From the NCBI RefSeq assembly GCF_003860125.1, contig NZ_RQYL01000019.1, forward strand, positions 1 to 64,000: a stretch of DNA of 64,000 nt, read 5' to 3'. The stretch comes from Fretibacterium sp. OH1220_COT-178. Its GTDB lineage: Bacteria > Synergistota > Synergistia > Synergistales > Aminobacteriaceae. The position numbers and the translations under genes are program-made. The notes beneath the pieces are model-generated. The model did not search any database and had not been told where the DNA came from. It worked only from the letters and a program-made list of their open reading frames with translations. Below, in pieces: positions 43,068 through 51,779 of the stretch; the first letter of the stretch is position 1, and every line of letters starts with the position of its first letter.

Positions 43068-44576
43068 CTATTGCTCCGCCGTCACGTTCTCCAGCTTGTG
43101 GTAGCCCGCGGGGTCGAGGGCGAAGCCCTGCACCTTCCTGGATGCACCGGCGTTGATCGTGGAGTAGAAGAGCGGCGCGTTGTTCGAGACGTCCTGCAGG
43201 ATGTCCTCGAGGTCGGAGTAGGCCTTGCGCCGGACCGCCTCGTCCGTGCTGTTGCGGCCCAGGTTCACGAGCTCGTTCACCTTGGGGTCCTGGATGAAGC
43301 TGCGGTTTCCGGGGGCGCCCACCTGGGTGGAGTAGACCAGGGAGTAGTAGGTGTAGTCGGCGTCGGCCGTGGAGGTCGTCCACCCGAAGTAGCCCATGTC
43401 GTGCTCGCCATTGGCGCAGCGCTCGATGAAGCTGCCGAACTCCATCACCTTCACCTCGCACTGGATGCCGACCTCGAGCAGCATCGCCTGAATGGCCTGG
43501 CAGACCTCGATGCGGACCTGGTTGTCGTTCACCCACAGCGTGCAGGAGAAGCCGTCGGCGTATCCCGCCTCCTTCAGCAGCTTCCTGGCGAGCTCCACGT
43601 CGTAGGCGTACGGCTTGTGCCCGGAGTAGCCGAACACGCCCGGGGCGATCAGGGCGCCGGCGGGGTCCCCCGCGCCGTACATGATGGCGTCGATGATCGT
43701 CTCGACGTCGATGGCGTGCCGGATCGCCTGGCGCACCAGCTTGTTGTCGAAGGGCTTCTTCTTCATGTTGAAGGAGACGTACCAGCAGGATAGCCCCGCC
43801 TTCTCGAGGAGCTCGAGGTTCGCGTTCTCCCGGACGCGCTTGACGTCGTTGGCCTGGATGTCCGTGGCGATGTCCACCTCGCCGGTCTCGAGCGCGATGG
43901 TGCGCTGCGCCGCCTCGGGGACGACCTTCATGACGAGGTTCGCGGTCTTGGGCGCGCCGGCGTAGTAGGCGTCGAACGCGGCCAGCTTGATGGCGTCGCC
44001 CTGCTTCCACTCCACGAACTTGTAGGGGCCGGACCCCACGGGGTTCAGGCGGAAACGGGCCTCGTCGGCCTTCACGTAGGCCTCCGGGACGATGGCCGAG
44101 GAGGGGTGCGCCAGGTTGCGCAGGGCCGCGGCGTAGGGGGCGGCCGTCTCGATGACGACGGTCTGGTCGTCCACCAGCCTGACCTCCTTGATGAAGTTGA
44201 CGATGTAGGAGACGGCGGTGGAGGCGATGGCGCGATCGAGCGAGAACTTGACGTCCCTCGCCGTCAGATCGCTGCCGTCGTGGAACTTGATCCCCTTACG
44301 GACGCGGATCTGGAGCTGGGTGTCGCTGAGGTGCTCCCAGGACTCCGCGATCTGGCCGGCGACCTTGCCGTCGGCGTCCGTCGTGAACAGCGTGTCGAAG
44401 ATCTGGTTGGTCACCATGACGGCGGGCGTCTCCTTGCCGATGTGCGGATCGAGCGAGGTGACGTCCGCGCCCTGGGCCCAGGTCAGGGTGTCCTTGCGGG
44501 CCGGGCCCGCCGCTGCGGGCATGCCGGTGGAGAGGAAGAGCGCCGTGACGAGAAGTGCTGACAGAAACCGTTTCAT
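43068..44576 (-). CDS. dppA: Peptide ABC transporter substrate-binding protein (SBP family 5)
   Basis: 502 aa with signal peptide MKRFLSALLVTALFLSTGMPAAAG; AGGAGG precedes the ATG at 44576. Family 5 blocks: LTWAQGADVTSLDPHIGKET, RVRKGIKFHDGSDLTARDVK, GSGPYKFVEW, and VRQAIRHAIDVETII. It binds di- or oligopeptides in the periplasm for the permease encoded upstream. It has no lipobox. The gene is last in its operon; in most operons of this type it is first. Confidence 0.92.
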   Translation of the reverse strand: MKRFLSALLVTALFLSTGMPAAAGPARKDTLTWAQGADVTSLDPHIGKETPAVMVTNQIFDTLFTTDADGKVAGQIAESWEHLSDTQLQIRVRKGIKFHDGSDLTARDVKFSLDRAIASTAVSYIVNFIKEVRLVDDQTVVIETAAPYAAALRNLAHPSSAIVPEAYVKADEARFRLNPVGSGPYKFVEWKQGDAIKLAAFDAYYAGAPKTANLVMKVVPEAAQRTIALETGEVDIATDIQANDVKRVRENANLELLEKAGLSCWYVSFNMKKKPFDNKLVRQAIRHAIDVETIIDAIMYGAGDPAGALIAPGVFGYSGHKPYAYDVELARKLLKEAGYADGFSCTLWVNDNQVRIEVCQAIQAMLLEVGIQCEVKVMEFGSFIERCANGEHDMGYFGWTTSTADADYTYYSLVYSTQVGAPGNRSFIQDPKVNELVNLGRNSTDEAVRRKAYSDLEDILQDVSNNAPLFYSTINAGASRKVQGFALDPAGYHKLENVTAEQ

Positions 44577-44627
44577 CGTAGACCTCCTGTTGATTGGGAT
44601 GATGACACAACCGGACGCGGGGCCGGT

Positions 44628-45605
44628 TTATGTTCGGGGTTGCGGGGCGCGGCCGTACAGGGTACAGGCGCAGAAGTGGCCGGGGGCGACCTCCGCCAGC
44701 GGAACGTCCCGCGCGGTGCACTCGGGAGCCGCCCGGGGACAGCGCTTGGCGAAACGGCAGCCGGCGTCGGGATCGACGGGCGAGGTGATCTCGCCCGTCA
44801 GGGGGATGCGCTCCGGGACGAAATCCGGGTCCGGAACGGGAATCGCGGAGAGCAGCGCCTTGGTGTAGGGGTGCATCGGGTGCGCGAAGAGCTCGTCCGC
44901 CGGGGCCTTCTCCACCATCTGGCCCAGGTACATCACCGCGATGTCGTCCGACAAATGCTTGACCACGGAGAGGTCGTGCGTGATGAACATGTAGGTGAGC
45001 CCCAGGTCCCGCTGGAGGTCCTGCATCAGGTTCAGGATCTGGGCCTGGATGGAGACGTCGAGCGCGGAGACGGGCTCGTCGCAGACGATGAACTTCGGCT
45101 CGAGGGCCAGCGCCCGGGCGATGCCGATCCGTTGGCGCCGCCCCCCGTCCAGCTCGTGCGGGTAGGCATTGATCAGGCGCTCGGAGAGGCCGACCCGGTC
45201 CATCATGTCCAGGACGCGCCGGCTCAGGGCGGTCCGGTCCCGCCCGGAGCAGACGCCCTGGATCAGCAGGGGCTCCGTGATCGTCTCGAACACGGTCATC
45301 CGCGGGTTCAGGGAGGCGAAGGGGTCCTGGAAGATGATCTGCATCTCCCGCCGGAGCTTCTTGAGACGCTCCGGGCCGTAGGTCAGAATGTTCTGGCCCT
45401 CGAACCACACCTCGCCGGAGGTCGGCTCGTGGAGCCGCAGGATGGCACGTCCCAGCGTGGACTTGCCGCACCCGGACTCGCCCACGACCCCGAGCGTCTC
45501 GCGCGCACGGATGGAGAAGCTCACGTCGTCCACGGCGTGGAGCGTCCCGGCCCGCGTGCTGAAGTATTTTTTGAGGTGTACGACCCTGAGCAGTTCGGCG
45601 TTCAT
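44628..45605 (-). CDS. dppF: Peptide ABC transporter ATP-binding protein DppF/OppF
   Basis: 325 aa. Walker [11 protein letters not shown], signature near [15 protein letters not shown] (GGRRQ instead of the common SGGQRQ), Walker [14 protein letters not shown]. The C-terminal oligopeptide-transporter domain carries the cysteine motif [14 protein letters not shown] ... CACTL. The start overlaps the dppD stop as ATGA. It powers the DppBC permease together with DppD. Confidence 0.93.
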   Translation of the reverse strand: MNAELLRVVHLKKYFSTRAGTLHAVDDVSFSIRARETLGVVGESGCGKSTLGRAILRLHEPTSGEVWFEGQNILTYGPERLKKLRREMQIIFQDPFASLNPRMTVFETITEPLLIQGVCSGRDRTALSRRVLDMMDRVGLSERLINAYPHELDGGRRQRIGIARALALEPKFIVCDEPVSALDVSIQAQILNLMQDLQRDLGLTYMFITHDLSVVKHLSDDIAVMYLGQMVEKAPADELFAHPMHPYTKALLSAIPVPDPDFVPERIPLTGEITSPVDPDAGCRFAKRCPRAAPECTARDVPLAEVAPGHFCACTLYGRAPQPRT

Positions 45606-46570
45606 GCCCGGCCTCCTCCCACGAGCACGCAGCGCACGGCGTGCGCGCCGCCGACGTCCGTCAGCGGGACCGGCAGAGCGCAGGCATCGCAGCGGTGCGG
45701 ACAGCGCTCCGAGAAGGAGCAGCCCGGAGGCAGGTTCGTCGGGTCCGGCATCAGTCCCTTGATGGGGCGCAGCCGGTCCGCCTTGGAGTCGAGGCTCGGG
45801 ATGGACTGGAACAGCCCCACCGTGTACGGGTGCCTCGGGTCCTTGAAGACGTCCCGCAGGGTGCCGTACTCCATCAGGGTCCCCGCGTAGAGGATGGCCA
45901 CGGTATCGCAGTTCTGCGCCACCACGCCCAGGTCGTGCGTGATGAGCATGACGGACGTGTCGAGCCGGTTCTTGAGCTCGCGGATCATGTCGAGCACCTG
46001 GGCCTGGATGGTGACGTCCAGGGCCGTCGTCGGCTCGTCGGCGATCAGGAGGCGGGGCGCGCAGGCCAGCGCGATGGCGATCCCGACCCGCTGCTTCATG
46101 CCGCCGGAGAACTGGTGAGGGTACTCGGACGCGCGCTGCGGCGGGATCCCCACCATCTCCAGCATCCCCGCGGCCTCGGCGCGCGCCGCGCGCCGGTCGA
46201 GCTTCTTGTGGGCCTGGATGACCTCCATGATCTGGTCGCCCACCGTCATCACGGGGTTGAGGCTTGTCATGGGGTCCTGAAAGATCATGGAGATCTTTCG
46301 GCCGCGTATGCCGCGCATCTCGACCTCGGAGAGCTCCAGCAGGTCCCGGCCCTCGAACAGCACCCGGCCGGAGACGATCCGGCCCGGGGGCGTGGGGACG
46401 AGGCGCAGGATGCCCTTGGCCAGCGTCGTCTTGCCCGCGCCCCCCTCGCCGACGACGCCCAGGGTCTGCCCCTTCAGGAGGGGCAGCGTCACGGAGTTCA
46501 GGGCGGCCACGACCCCGTCGTCGGTCTCGTAGCGTATGACCAGGTCCTTGACCTCGAGCAGCTTGTCCAT
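45602..46570 (-). CDS. dppD: Peptide ABC transporter ATP-binding protein DppD/OppD
   Basis: 322 aa. Walker A is [10 protein letters not shown], in which the usual serine is replaced (GESGSGKS in most), but the lysine and threonine are kept. Signature [15 protein letters not shown], Walker [13 protein letters not shown], and the C-terminal [14 protein letters not shown] motif. It pairs with DppF. It begins 10 bp after the dppC stop. Confidence 0.93.
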   Translation of the reverse strand: MDKLLEVKDLVIRYETDDGVVAALNSVTLPLLKGQTLGVVGEGGAGKTTLAKGILRLVPTPPGRIVSGRVLFEGRDLLELSEVEMRGIRGRKISMIFQDPMTSLNPVMTVGDQIMEVIQAHKKLDRRAARAEAAGMLEMVGIPPQRASEYPHQFSGGMKQRVGIAIALACAPRLLIADEPTTALDVTIQAQVLDMIRELKNRLDTSVMLITHDLGVVAQNCDTVAILYAGTLMEYGTLRDVFKDPRHPYTVGLFQSIPSLDSKADRLRPIKGLMPDPTNLPPGCSFSERCPHRCDACALPVPLTDVGGAHAVRCVLVGGGRA

Positions 46571-46580
46571 GTCCGTTCCC

Positions 46581-47480
46581 TCAGCTCTTCAATTTGGGGT
46601 CCAGGGCGTCCCTGAGCCCGTCCCCGACGAGGTTGAGCGCCAGAATCGTCAGCATGATCCCGAGCCCGGGGATCATCGTGATGTGCCACGCGTCGCGGAT
46701 GTAGGTTCTTGCGTTGGAGAGCATCGAGCCCCACTCCGGGGTCGGGGGCTGGATGCCCAGCCCGAGGAAGCTCAGGCCGGCGATGGAGAGTATGGCGCCC
46801 GCGACGCCCAGCGTGGCCTGCACGATGAGCGGGGCCAGGGAGTTGGGGACGATGTACTTGGTGATGATCCGGGGATCGCTCGCGCCCACCGAGCGGGCGG
46901 CCTCGATGAACTCCTGCTCCTTGACGGTGAGGACCGAGGCGCGGACCGTCCGGGCGAAGGTGGGGACGTAGGCGATGCTGATCGCGATGAGCACGTTGAC
47001 GAGCCCCGGTCCCAGAGCGGCGACGATCGCGGTGGCCAGGAGCATCGAGGGGATCGCCAGCAGGATGTCCATGGCGCGCATCAGGACGTTGTCGGCCCTC
47101 TTGTAGTAGCCCGCGACCGCCCCGATGGCCCCACCGGCGAGCGTGGAGAACGCGATGCCCGCCATGCCCATGAACAGGGAGTAGCGGATGCCCCAGAGCA
47201 TCCTCAAAAACATGTCCCGGCCGAACTCGTCGAGCCCGAAGATGTGCGCGGCGCTCGGCCCCTTCAGCTTGAGCCGCAGGTTCTGCTTGATGACGCTGCT
47301 CCTGTAGAAGGCCTGACCGTCCGCGAGGTCCCACACGATGGTGACGACGGCCGCCCCCGCCAGAATCAGCAAGAACGCGAGGGACAGGAGGGCCAGCCTG
47401 TTCTTCTTGAATCGGCGCCACGCCTCCTGCCAGAGGGTGCGCTGCTTCCGGGCGGCGGGTTCGAGATGTTTTCCGTTCAT
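46581..47480 (-). CDS. dppC: Peptide ABC transporter permease DppC/OppC
   Basis: 299 aa. An N-terminal helix (RLALLSLAFLLILAGAAVVTI) and five further helices are seen. The EAA loop is EAARSVGASDPRIITKYIVPNSL near residues 195-214, where the ATPases dock. HIFGLDEFGRDMFLRML is typical of the OppC/DppC N-terminal region. It forms the membrane channel with DppB. Confidence 0.93.
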   Translation of the reverse strand: MNGKHLEPAARKQRTLWQEAWRRFKKNRLALLSLAFLLILAGAAVVTIVWDLADGQAFYRSSVIKQNLRLKLKGPSAAHIFGLDEFGRDMFLRMLWGIRYSLFMGMAGIAFSTLAGGAIGAVAGYYKRADNVLMRAMDILLAIPSMLLATAIVAALGPGLVNVLIAISIAYVPTFARTVRASVLTVKEQEFIEAARSVGASDPRIITKYIVPNSLAPLIVQATLGVAGAILSIAGLSFLGLGIQPPTPEWGSMLSNARTYIRDAWHITMIPGLGIMLTILALNLVGDGLRDALDPKLKS

Positions 47481-47492
47481 GATGGTTTCGGC

Positions 47493-48446
47493 TCACCGTC
47501 CTTGGAACTGAGACTTGATGCGCGGGTCGACGAACGCGTAGATGATGTCGACCGCCAGATTGACCAGGGAGAACATGACCGCGAGAAAGATCACCGAGCC
47601 CAGAACCAGCGGCATGTCCTTGGACTTGATGGACTCCACCATCAGGCGTCCGAGCCCCGGCCAGGAGAAGATGGTCTCCGTCAGCATCGCCCCGCCCAGA
47701 AGGTGGCCGAACTGGAGGCCGACCGCGGTTACGATGGGGATCAGCGCGTTGCGCATCATGTGGCGGGTGGTGACGAGGCGCTCCGGAATGCCCTTGGAGC
47801 GCGCGGTGCTGATGTAGTCCTGCCGGATGACCTCCAGCATGGACGAACGGGTCATGCGGACGATCGTGGCGGCGCAGCCCGTGCCGAGCGTCAGTGCGGG
47901 AAGGATCAGGCTCTTGAGCAGGGGCCAGAGGCCCTCGCCCATGCCCTGGGAGGGGAGCCAGCCCAGCCCGAGCGAGAAGATCAGGACCACGACGAGCCCG
48001 AACCAGAAGTTGGGCATCGCGACGCCGATCAGGGAGAGCACGGTGGTGGTGTAGTCCAGCAGGGTGTACTGGTGCTTCGCCGAGACGATCCCGGTCGGAA
48101 TGCCGATGAGCAGAGCGACGAGGATACCCGCCAGGGCCAGGATGCAGGTGGCGGGGAAGCGGTCCAGCACCGTGTCCATGACGTCGATCTTGTTGCGGTA
48201 GGAGGTGCCCAGGTCGCCCCGGAGGGCTCCGGCCATGTAACGGAGGTAGCGGACGACGATGGGGTCGTTCAGCCCCAGCTCCTGGCGGGTCTGGGCCAGC
48301 AGTTCCGGCGTGGCGCCGTCCCCCAGGACGATGGCGGCGGGGTCCCCCGGCGTCAGGGCCAGGATGAAGAACACGATGAAGGTGACCCCCAGCAGCACGG
48401 GGATCATCATCAGGAGCCGTCTCAGGATGTAGCGGGACAAGGGCAT
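47493..48446 (-). CDS. dppB: Peptide ABC transporter permease DppB/OppB
   Basis: 317 aa from the ATG at 48446; upstream in-frame sequence lacks family similarity and begins inside the divergent control region. The N-terminus YILRRLLMMIPVLLGVTFIVFFILALTPGDP is characteristic. The EAA loop reads ARSKGIPERLVTTRHMMRNAL. Six TM helices are predicted. It is first in the operon dppB-C-D-F-A. Its promoter must lie in 48447-48605, but I cannot place it firmly. Confidence 0.92.
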   Translation of the reverse strand: MPLSRYILRRLLMMIPVLLGVTFIVFFILALTPGDPAAIVLGDGATPELLAQTRQELGLNDPIVVRYLRYMAGALRGDLGTSYRNKIDVMDTVLDRFPATCILALAGILVALLIGIPTGIVSAKHQYTLLDYTTTVLSLIGVAMPNFWFGLVVVLIFSLGLGWLPSQGMGEGLWPLLKSLILPALTLGTGCAATIVRMTRSSMLEVIRQDYISTARSKGIPERLVTTRHMMRNALIPIVTAVGLQFGHLLGGAMLTETIFSWPGLGRLMVESIKSKDMPLVLGSVIFLAVMFSLVNLAVDIIYAFVDPRIKSQFQGR

Positions 48447-48605
48447 CAACTCCGTGGGGTTGCTTATGGTCTCCCGGAAGAGGAGGTGTCGGCGGCACGC
48501 GTAAAACGTCCCCGATGGAATGCCGTCGTCAAGGGGACATCTCCACCATTCTAGCACGTTGTCGCGGTGTTGTCCTTCCGGTGCGCAATCGGCGGCGGAT
48601 GCCGC

Positions 48606-48664
48606 TTGACAAAAGTTGCGAGTGAGGATACCATTCCTCACTAAATAAACTTTATTTTGTGAGG
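48606..48664 (+). promoter_or_regulatory. lysW promoter with nested inverted repeats
   Basis: TTGACA (48606-48611), a 17-bp spacer and TACCAT (48629-48634). The -10 is exactly the 6-bp gap between AGTGAGGA (48621-48628) and TCCTCACT (48635-48642), a perfect inverted repeat. The second arm also begins another near-perfect palindrome (48636-48664, CCTCACTAAATAAA with its complement, one mismatch), which ends in the ribosome site. Three GTGAGG half-sites at about 14 and 23 bp spacing suggest binding of a repressor that controls the pathway. Confidence 0.7.
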
Positions 48665-48672
48665 TGGGTATT

Positions 48673-48846
48673 ATGTCAACAAAAGTTCAGTGCGTGGTTT
48701 GCGAAGGGGACGTCACCTTGGCCGCCGAGGTCTTGGAGGGGGAGCTGCTGATCTGCCCCGACTGCGGAACCGAGCTGGAGGTCGTCTCGCTGAATCCCCC
48801 GACGCTCGCCGAGGCCCCCGAGGTTCAGGAGGACTGGGGAGAATAG
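48673..48846 (+). CDS. lysW: Amino-group carrier protein LysW
   Basis: 57 aa, ATG at 48673 with GAGGTG upstream. Zinc-binding cysteines C7, C10, C28 and C31 (QCVVCEG, ICPDCG) and the C-terminal EDWGE are diagnostic. The gamma-carboxyl of the last glutamate is joined to the amino group of alpha-aminoadipate (lysine route) or glutamate (arginine route), keeping it protected and attached while LysZ, LysY and LysJ modify it. First gene of the operon. Confidence 0.95.
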   Translation: MSTKVQCVVCEGDVTLAAEVLEGELLICPDCGTELEVVSLNPPTLAEAPEVQEDWGE

Positions 48847-48849
48847 CCC

Positions 48850-49692
48850 ATGGCGCGGCTCTTCATCTTCTACACGCGTCTTCGCGTCGAGGAAAAGCTC
48901 CTGTTCAAGGCCGCGGAGGAGCGCAAGATCCCCTTCTCGGCGATCGACGTCGGCGACGCGCTCTGGCCGGAACTCCCCGCCGAGGCCGGCGACGTGGCGC
49001 TCTGCCGCTGCGTCGGACAAACGCAGAACTCGGCGCTGGCCGTCCTGCTGGAATCGCGGGGGGTGGCCACGGTCAACCCCTCGGGGGTGATGGCCGTCTG
49101 TGCCGACAAGATCGTTACCGCCGCCCGGCTCTCGGAGGCCGGGATTCCCCAGCCCGAATACGCGGTGGCCTTCTCCCTGGAGGGGGCGATCGAGGGGGGG
49201 AGGCGCCTGGGCTACCCTCTGGTTCTCAAGCCGGCGACGGGAAGCTGGGGCAGGCTCCTGGCGAAGATCAACGACCGGGATGCGCTCGAGGCGGTGGTCG
49301 AGCACAAGCTCCACATGGGCGCGGCGCACTCGGTCCTCTTCATGCAGCAGTACGTCGAGAAGCGGGGGTTCGACCTGCGCGCTACGGTGGTCGGAGGCAG
49401 GGCGATCACCCTGATCAAACGGTGCAGCGAACACTGGATCACCAACACGGCGCGCGGTGCGGTGCCCGAGGCCTGCCTCCTGAACCCCGAGATCGAGGGG
49501 CTCCTTGACCGGGTTCAGAGTGCCGTCGGGGGAGAGGTCCTTGCGGTGGACCTCTTTGAAACTCCGGGGGGATACCTGGTCAACGAGGTGAACGGCCAAC
49601 CCGAATTCCGCAGCTCGGACGGCGGGCTGACGGGGGTCGACGTCGCGGGACGGCTGGTGGAACACGCGTGGTCCCTGGCGGCACGGGGATGA
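48850..49692 (+). CDS. lysX: LysX, ATP-dependent LysW ligase (RimK family)
   Basis: 280 aa, ATP-grasp ligase that joins alpha-aminoadipate (or glutamate) to LysW. Blocks: YPLVLKPATGSWGRLLAKIND (ATP site), FMQQYVEKRGFDLRATVVGG, and the C-terminal NEVNGQPEFRSS metal and substrate region. It starts 3 bp after the lysW stop. Whether it prefers aminoadipate (LysX) or glutamate (ArgX) cannot be settled from sequence alone. Confidence 0.93.
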   Translation: MARLFIFYTRLRVEEKLLFKAAEERKIPFSAIDVGDALWPELPAEAGDVALCRCVGQTQNSALAVLLESRGVATVNPSGVMAVCADKIVTAARLSEAGIPQPEYAVAFSLEGAIEGGRRLGYPLVLKPATGSWGRLLAKINDRDALEAVVEHKLHMGAAHSVLFMQQYVEKRGFDLRATVVGGRAITLIKRCSEHWITNTARGAVPEACLLNPEIEGLLDRVQSAVGGEVLAVDLFETPGGYLVNEVNGQPEFRSSDGGLTGVDVAGRLVEHAWSLAARG

Positions 49693-49708
49693 AGGGAGGG
49701 GGAGGAGG

Positions 49709-50758
49709 ATGACGACGAGGTTTCGGGCGGCGGTCTGGGGGGCGAACGGCATGGCGGGGGGCGAGGTCCTGCGCATTCTGGCCGCGCACCCCTCCGTCGG
49801 GGTGTCCTGCGCCGTCTCGAGGAGCCGGAGCGGGCAGCCGGTATGGCATGCGCATCCGCACCTCCGGAGCGCGTTTCCGGAGCTCGTGTTCAGCGCCCCG
49901 GAGGAGGCTTTGGAGCGCGAGGCGGACGTCGCCTTTCTGGCCCTTCCCCACGGGACGGCGCAACCGCTCATCAAGGTCTATCTGGACAGAGGGGGCAAGG
50001 TGGCCGATCTGTCCGCGGACGTGCGCCTCCGGAGCGCGTCGGACTATCGGAGATGGTACGGGGCGCCCCCGCTCCATCCGGAGCTCCTGGAGCGGGCGGT
50101 CTACGGTCTTCCGGAGCTGCATCGGGAGGCGCTCAGGGGCGCCTCTCTGGCGAGCGGGGTGGGCTGCAACGCGTCCTGCTCCATCCTCGGCCTCTATCCC
50201 CTCGCCCGGGCGGGGCTCGTCGGGGAGGCCCGAATCGAGGTCCGGGTCGGATCGTCCGAGGCCGGGGCGGCGCCGACCGTCGGCAGCCATCACCCCTACC
50301 GCAGCCGGACGCTCCGCGTCTACGAGGCGTTCCGGCACCGTCACCTCGCGGAGATCCTACAGGAATTGGACCTCTCCGAGGATCGGGTCACCCTGACGAT
50401 GACGGCGGTGGAGATGATCCGCGGCGTCCAGATGATCGCGCAGGTGTCGCTCTCCCGCTCCGTGCGGGAGGCGGAGCTCTGGAAGCTCTATCGCGCCGCC
50501 TATGCGGACGAGCCGTTCGTCTCGCTCTGCCCGGCACGCCCCTCGCACCTGCGCCTTCCCGACCCGAAGCTGCTGACCGGGAGCAATCGGGTTCTCACGG
50601 GGTTCTCCCTCCACGAGGACGGCAGGCGGCTGATCGTCGTATGCGCGCTGGACAACCTGATGAAGGGCGCGGCGGGCAGCGCCGTGCAGTCCGCGAACCT
50701 GATGCTGGGCCTTCCGGAGGGGGAGGGGTTGGGGATGCTGCCGGTCTATCCGGCATAA
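49709..50758 (+). CDS. lysY: LysY, [LysW]-aminoadipate/glutamate semialdehyde dehydrogenase
   Basis: 349 aa, homologue of ArgC. It reduces the LysW-bound acyl phosphate with NADPH. N-terminal nucleotide-binding motif GANGMAGGEVLRILAAHP; catalytic C153 in GVGCNASCS. The C-terminal region (LDNLMKGAAGSAVQSANLMLG) has the catalytic-site signature of the family. AGGGGGAGGAGG precedes the ATG. A 124-bp repeat element lies directly after its stop. Confidence 0.93.
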   Translation: MTTRFRAAVWGANGMAGGEVLRILAAHPSVGVSCAVSRSRSGQPVWHAHPHLRSAFPELVFSAPEEALEREADVAFLALPHGTAQPLIKVYLDRGGKVADLSADVRLRSASDYRRWYGAPPLHPELLERAVYGLPELHREALRGASLASGVGCNASCSILGLYPLARAGLVGEARIEVRVGSSEAGAAPTVGSHHPYRSRTLRVYEAFRHRHLAEILQELDLSEDRVTLTMTAVEMIRGVQMIAQVSLSRSVREAELWKLYRAAYADEPFVSLCPARPSHLRLPDPKLLTGSNRVLTGFSLHEDGRRLIVVCALDNLMKGAAGSAVQSANLMLGLPEGEGLGMLPVYPA

Positions 50759-50881
50759 TTCCAATTTCAAATCATTCGTATGCTTCGTTGTTTTTGCTCC
50801 CCTTGCTTGACGTACTGTTATGTACGCCTGCGCTGCGGTTCGCAAAAGCCGCCTCGCCTACAAATGATTTCGAAATGGAAT
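50758..50881. repeat. 124-bp element with 23-bp terminal inverted repeats inside the lys operon
   Basis: The ends 50758-50780 and 50859-50881 are complementary at about 18 or more of 23 positions (ATTCCAATTTCAAATCATT against ATTCCATTTCGAAATCATT). The interior is AT-richer than the neighbouring genes and has no ORF. It begins on the last base of the lysY stop codon. Size and form fit a MITE-like or other small mobile repeat. No target-site duplication could be assigned. Confidence 0.6.
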
Positions 50882-50927
50882 AAAGGCGGGATGAGGGAAT
50901 GATTTTTGGCCGAAAGGAGATTCTGCG

Positions 50928-51779
50928 ATGAACGGAGCCCATTCTTTCCAAGGCGTGGTCAAAATAGGCGGAGCACGGGGCAACGCCGTGTGCCCCCTTC
51001 TGGAGGAGCTGGCCGACCGAACCCGGCGCGGGGAACGCTGGGCGCTCGTCCACGGCGCGAGCTCCATGATGGAGGACCTCTCCCGGGCCGTGGGCATGGA
51101 GCCGGTCTACGTCGTCAGCCCCGGAGGGTTCCGAAGCCGTTTCGTCGGGGAGAGGGAGCTCGCCCTCTTCGAGGCCGCCTGCTGCCGTTTTTCCGTCGAT
51201 CTGGTGGCGGCGCTCGGCAGGCTCGGAGTCCGTGCCGTCCCGCTCTATCCCGGCTCGGCGAAGGGCGCCAGCGCCAAGCGCAAGAATTCGCTTCGCGTCG
51301 TCGAGGACGGCAGGGTGCGGATGATGCACGGAAACTACAGCGGTGCCATCGCCGCCTTCGATCCCTCCGACATCCGCTCCGTCTGGGACTCGGGCGGGCT
51401 TCCTCTGCTTCCGCCGCTGGCGTCGGACGAGGCCGTCCCGGGCTCCCGCCTCAACGTGGACGGCGACCGCATGGCCGCGGCCGCGGCCGCGGCGGTCGGG
51501 GCCGACGTGCTGGCGATCCTCAGCAACGTCCCCGGGCTCCTGCGCACGCCGTCCGACCCGTCCTCGCGGGTGGAGAAGGGCACCCTTTCCGAATGGGAAA
51601 GTCTCGAGCCCCTGGCCAAGGGAAACATGAAGCGCAAGCTGCTGGCCGCCCGGGAAGCCCTGGAGGGGGGCGCGGAGACCGTGGTCATCGCGGACAGCCG
51701 AAACGCTCGGCCGATCGGGGCCGGTCTCGACGGAGGAGGCACCCTGCTGTGTCGGGGCTCTATGGCAGCCGCGGTCTGA
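50928..51779 (+). CDS. lysZ: LysZ, [LysW]-aminoadipate/glutamate kinase
   Basis: 283 aa; AAAGGAG precedes the ATG at 50928. Amino-acid kinase family, ArgB homologue: VVKIGGARGNAVCPLLEEL, WALVHGAS, RLNVDGDRMAAAAAAAVGAD, KGNMKRKLLAAREAL. It phosphorylates the side-chain carboxyl of LysW-bound aminoadipate (or glutamate). The last 31 bases overlap lysJ. Confidence 0.93.
   Translation: MNGAHSFQGVVKIGGARGNAVCPLLEELADRTRRGERWALVHGASSMMEDLSRAVGMEPVYVVSPGGFRSRFVGERELALFEAACCRFSVDLVAALGRLGVRAVPLYPGSAKGASAKRKNSLRVVEDGRVRMMHGNYSGAIAAFDPSDIRSVWDSGGLPLLPPLASDEAVPGSRLNVDGDRMAAAAAAAVGADVLAILSNVPGLLRTPSDPSSRVEKGTLSEWESLEPLAKGNMKRKLLAAREALEGGAETVVIADSRNARPIGAGLDGGGTLLCRGSMAAAV

Noticed and set aside
48612-48672. 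Lysine riboswitch or T-box before lysW
   Set aside because: The predicted leader is about 30 nt, far too short for either; the palindromes lie over the promoter and suggest a DNA operator.
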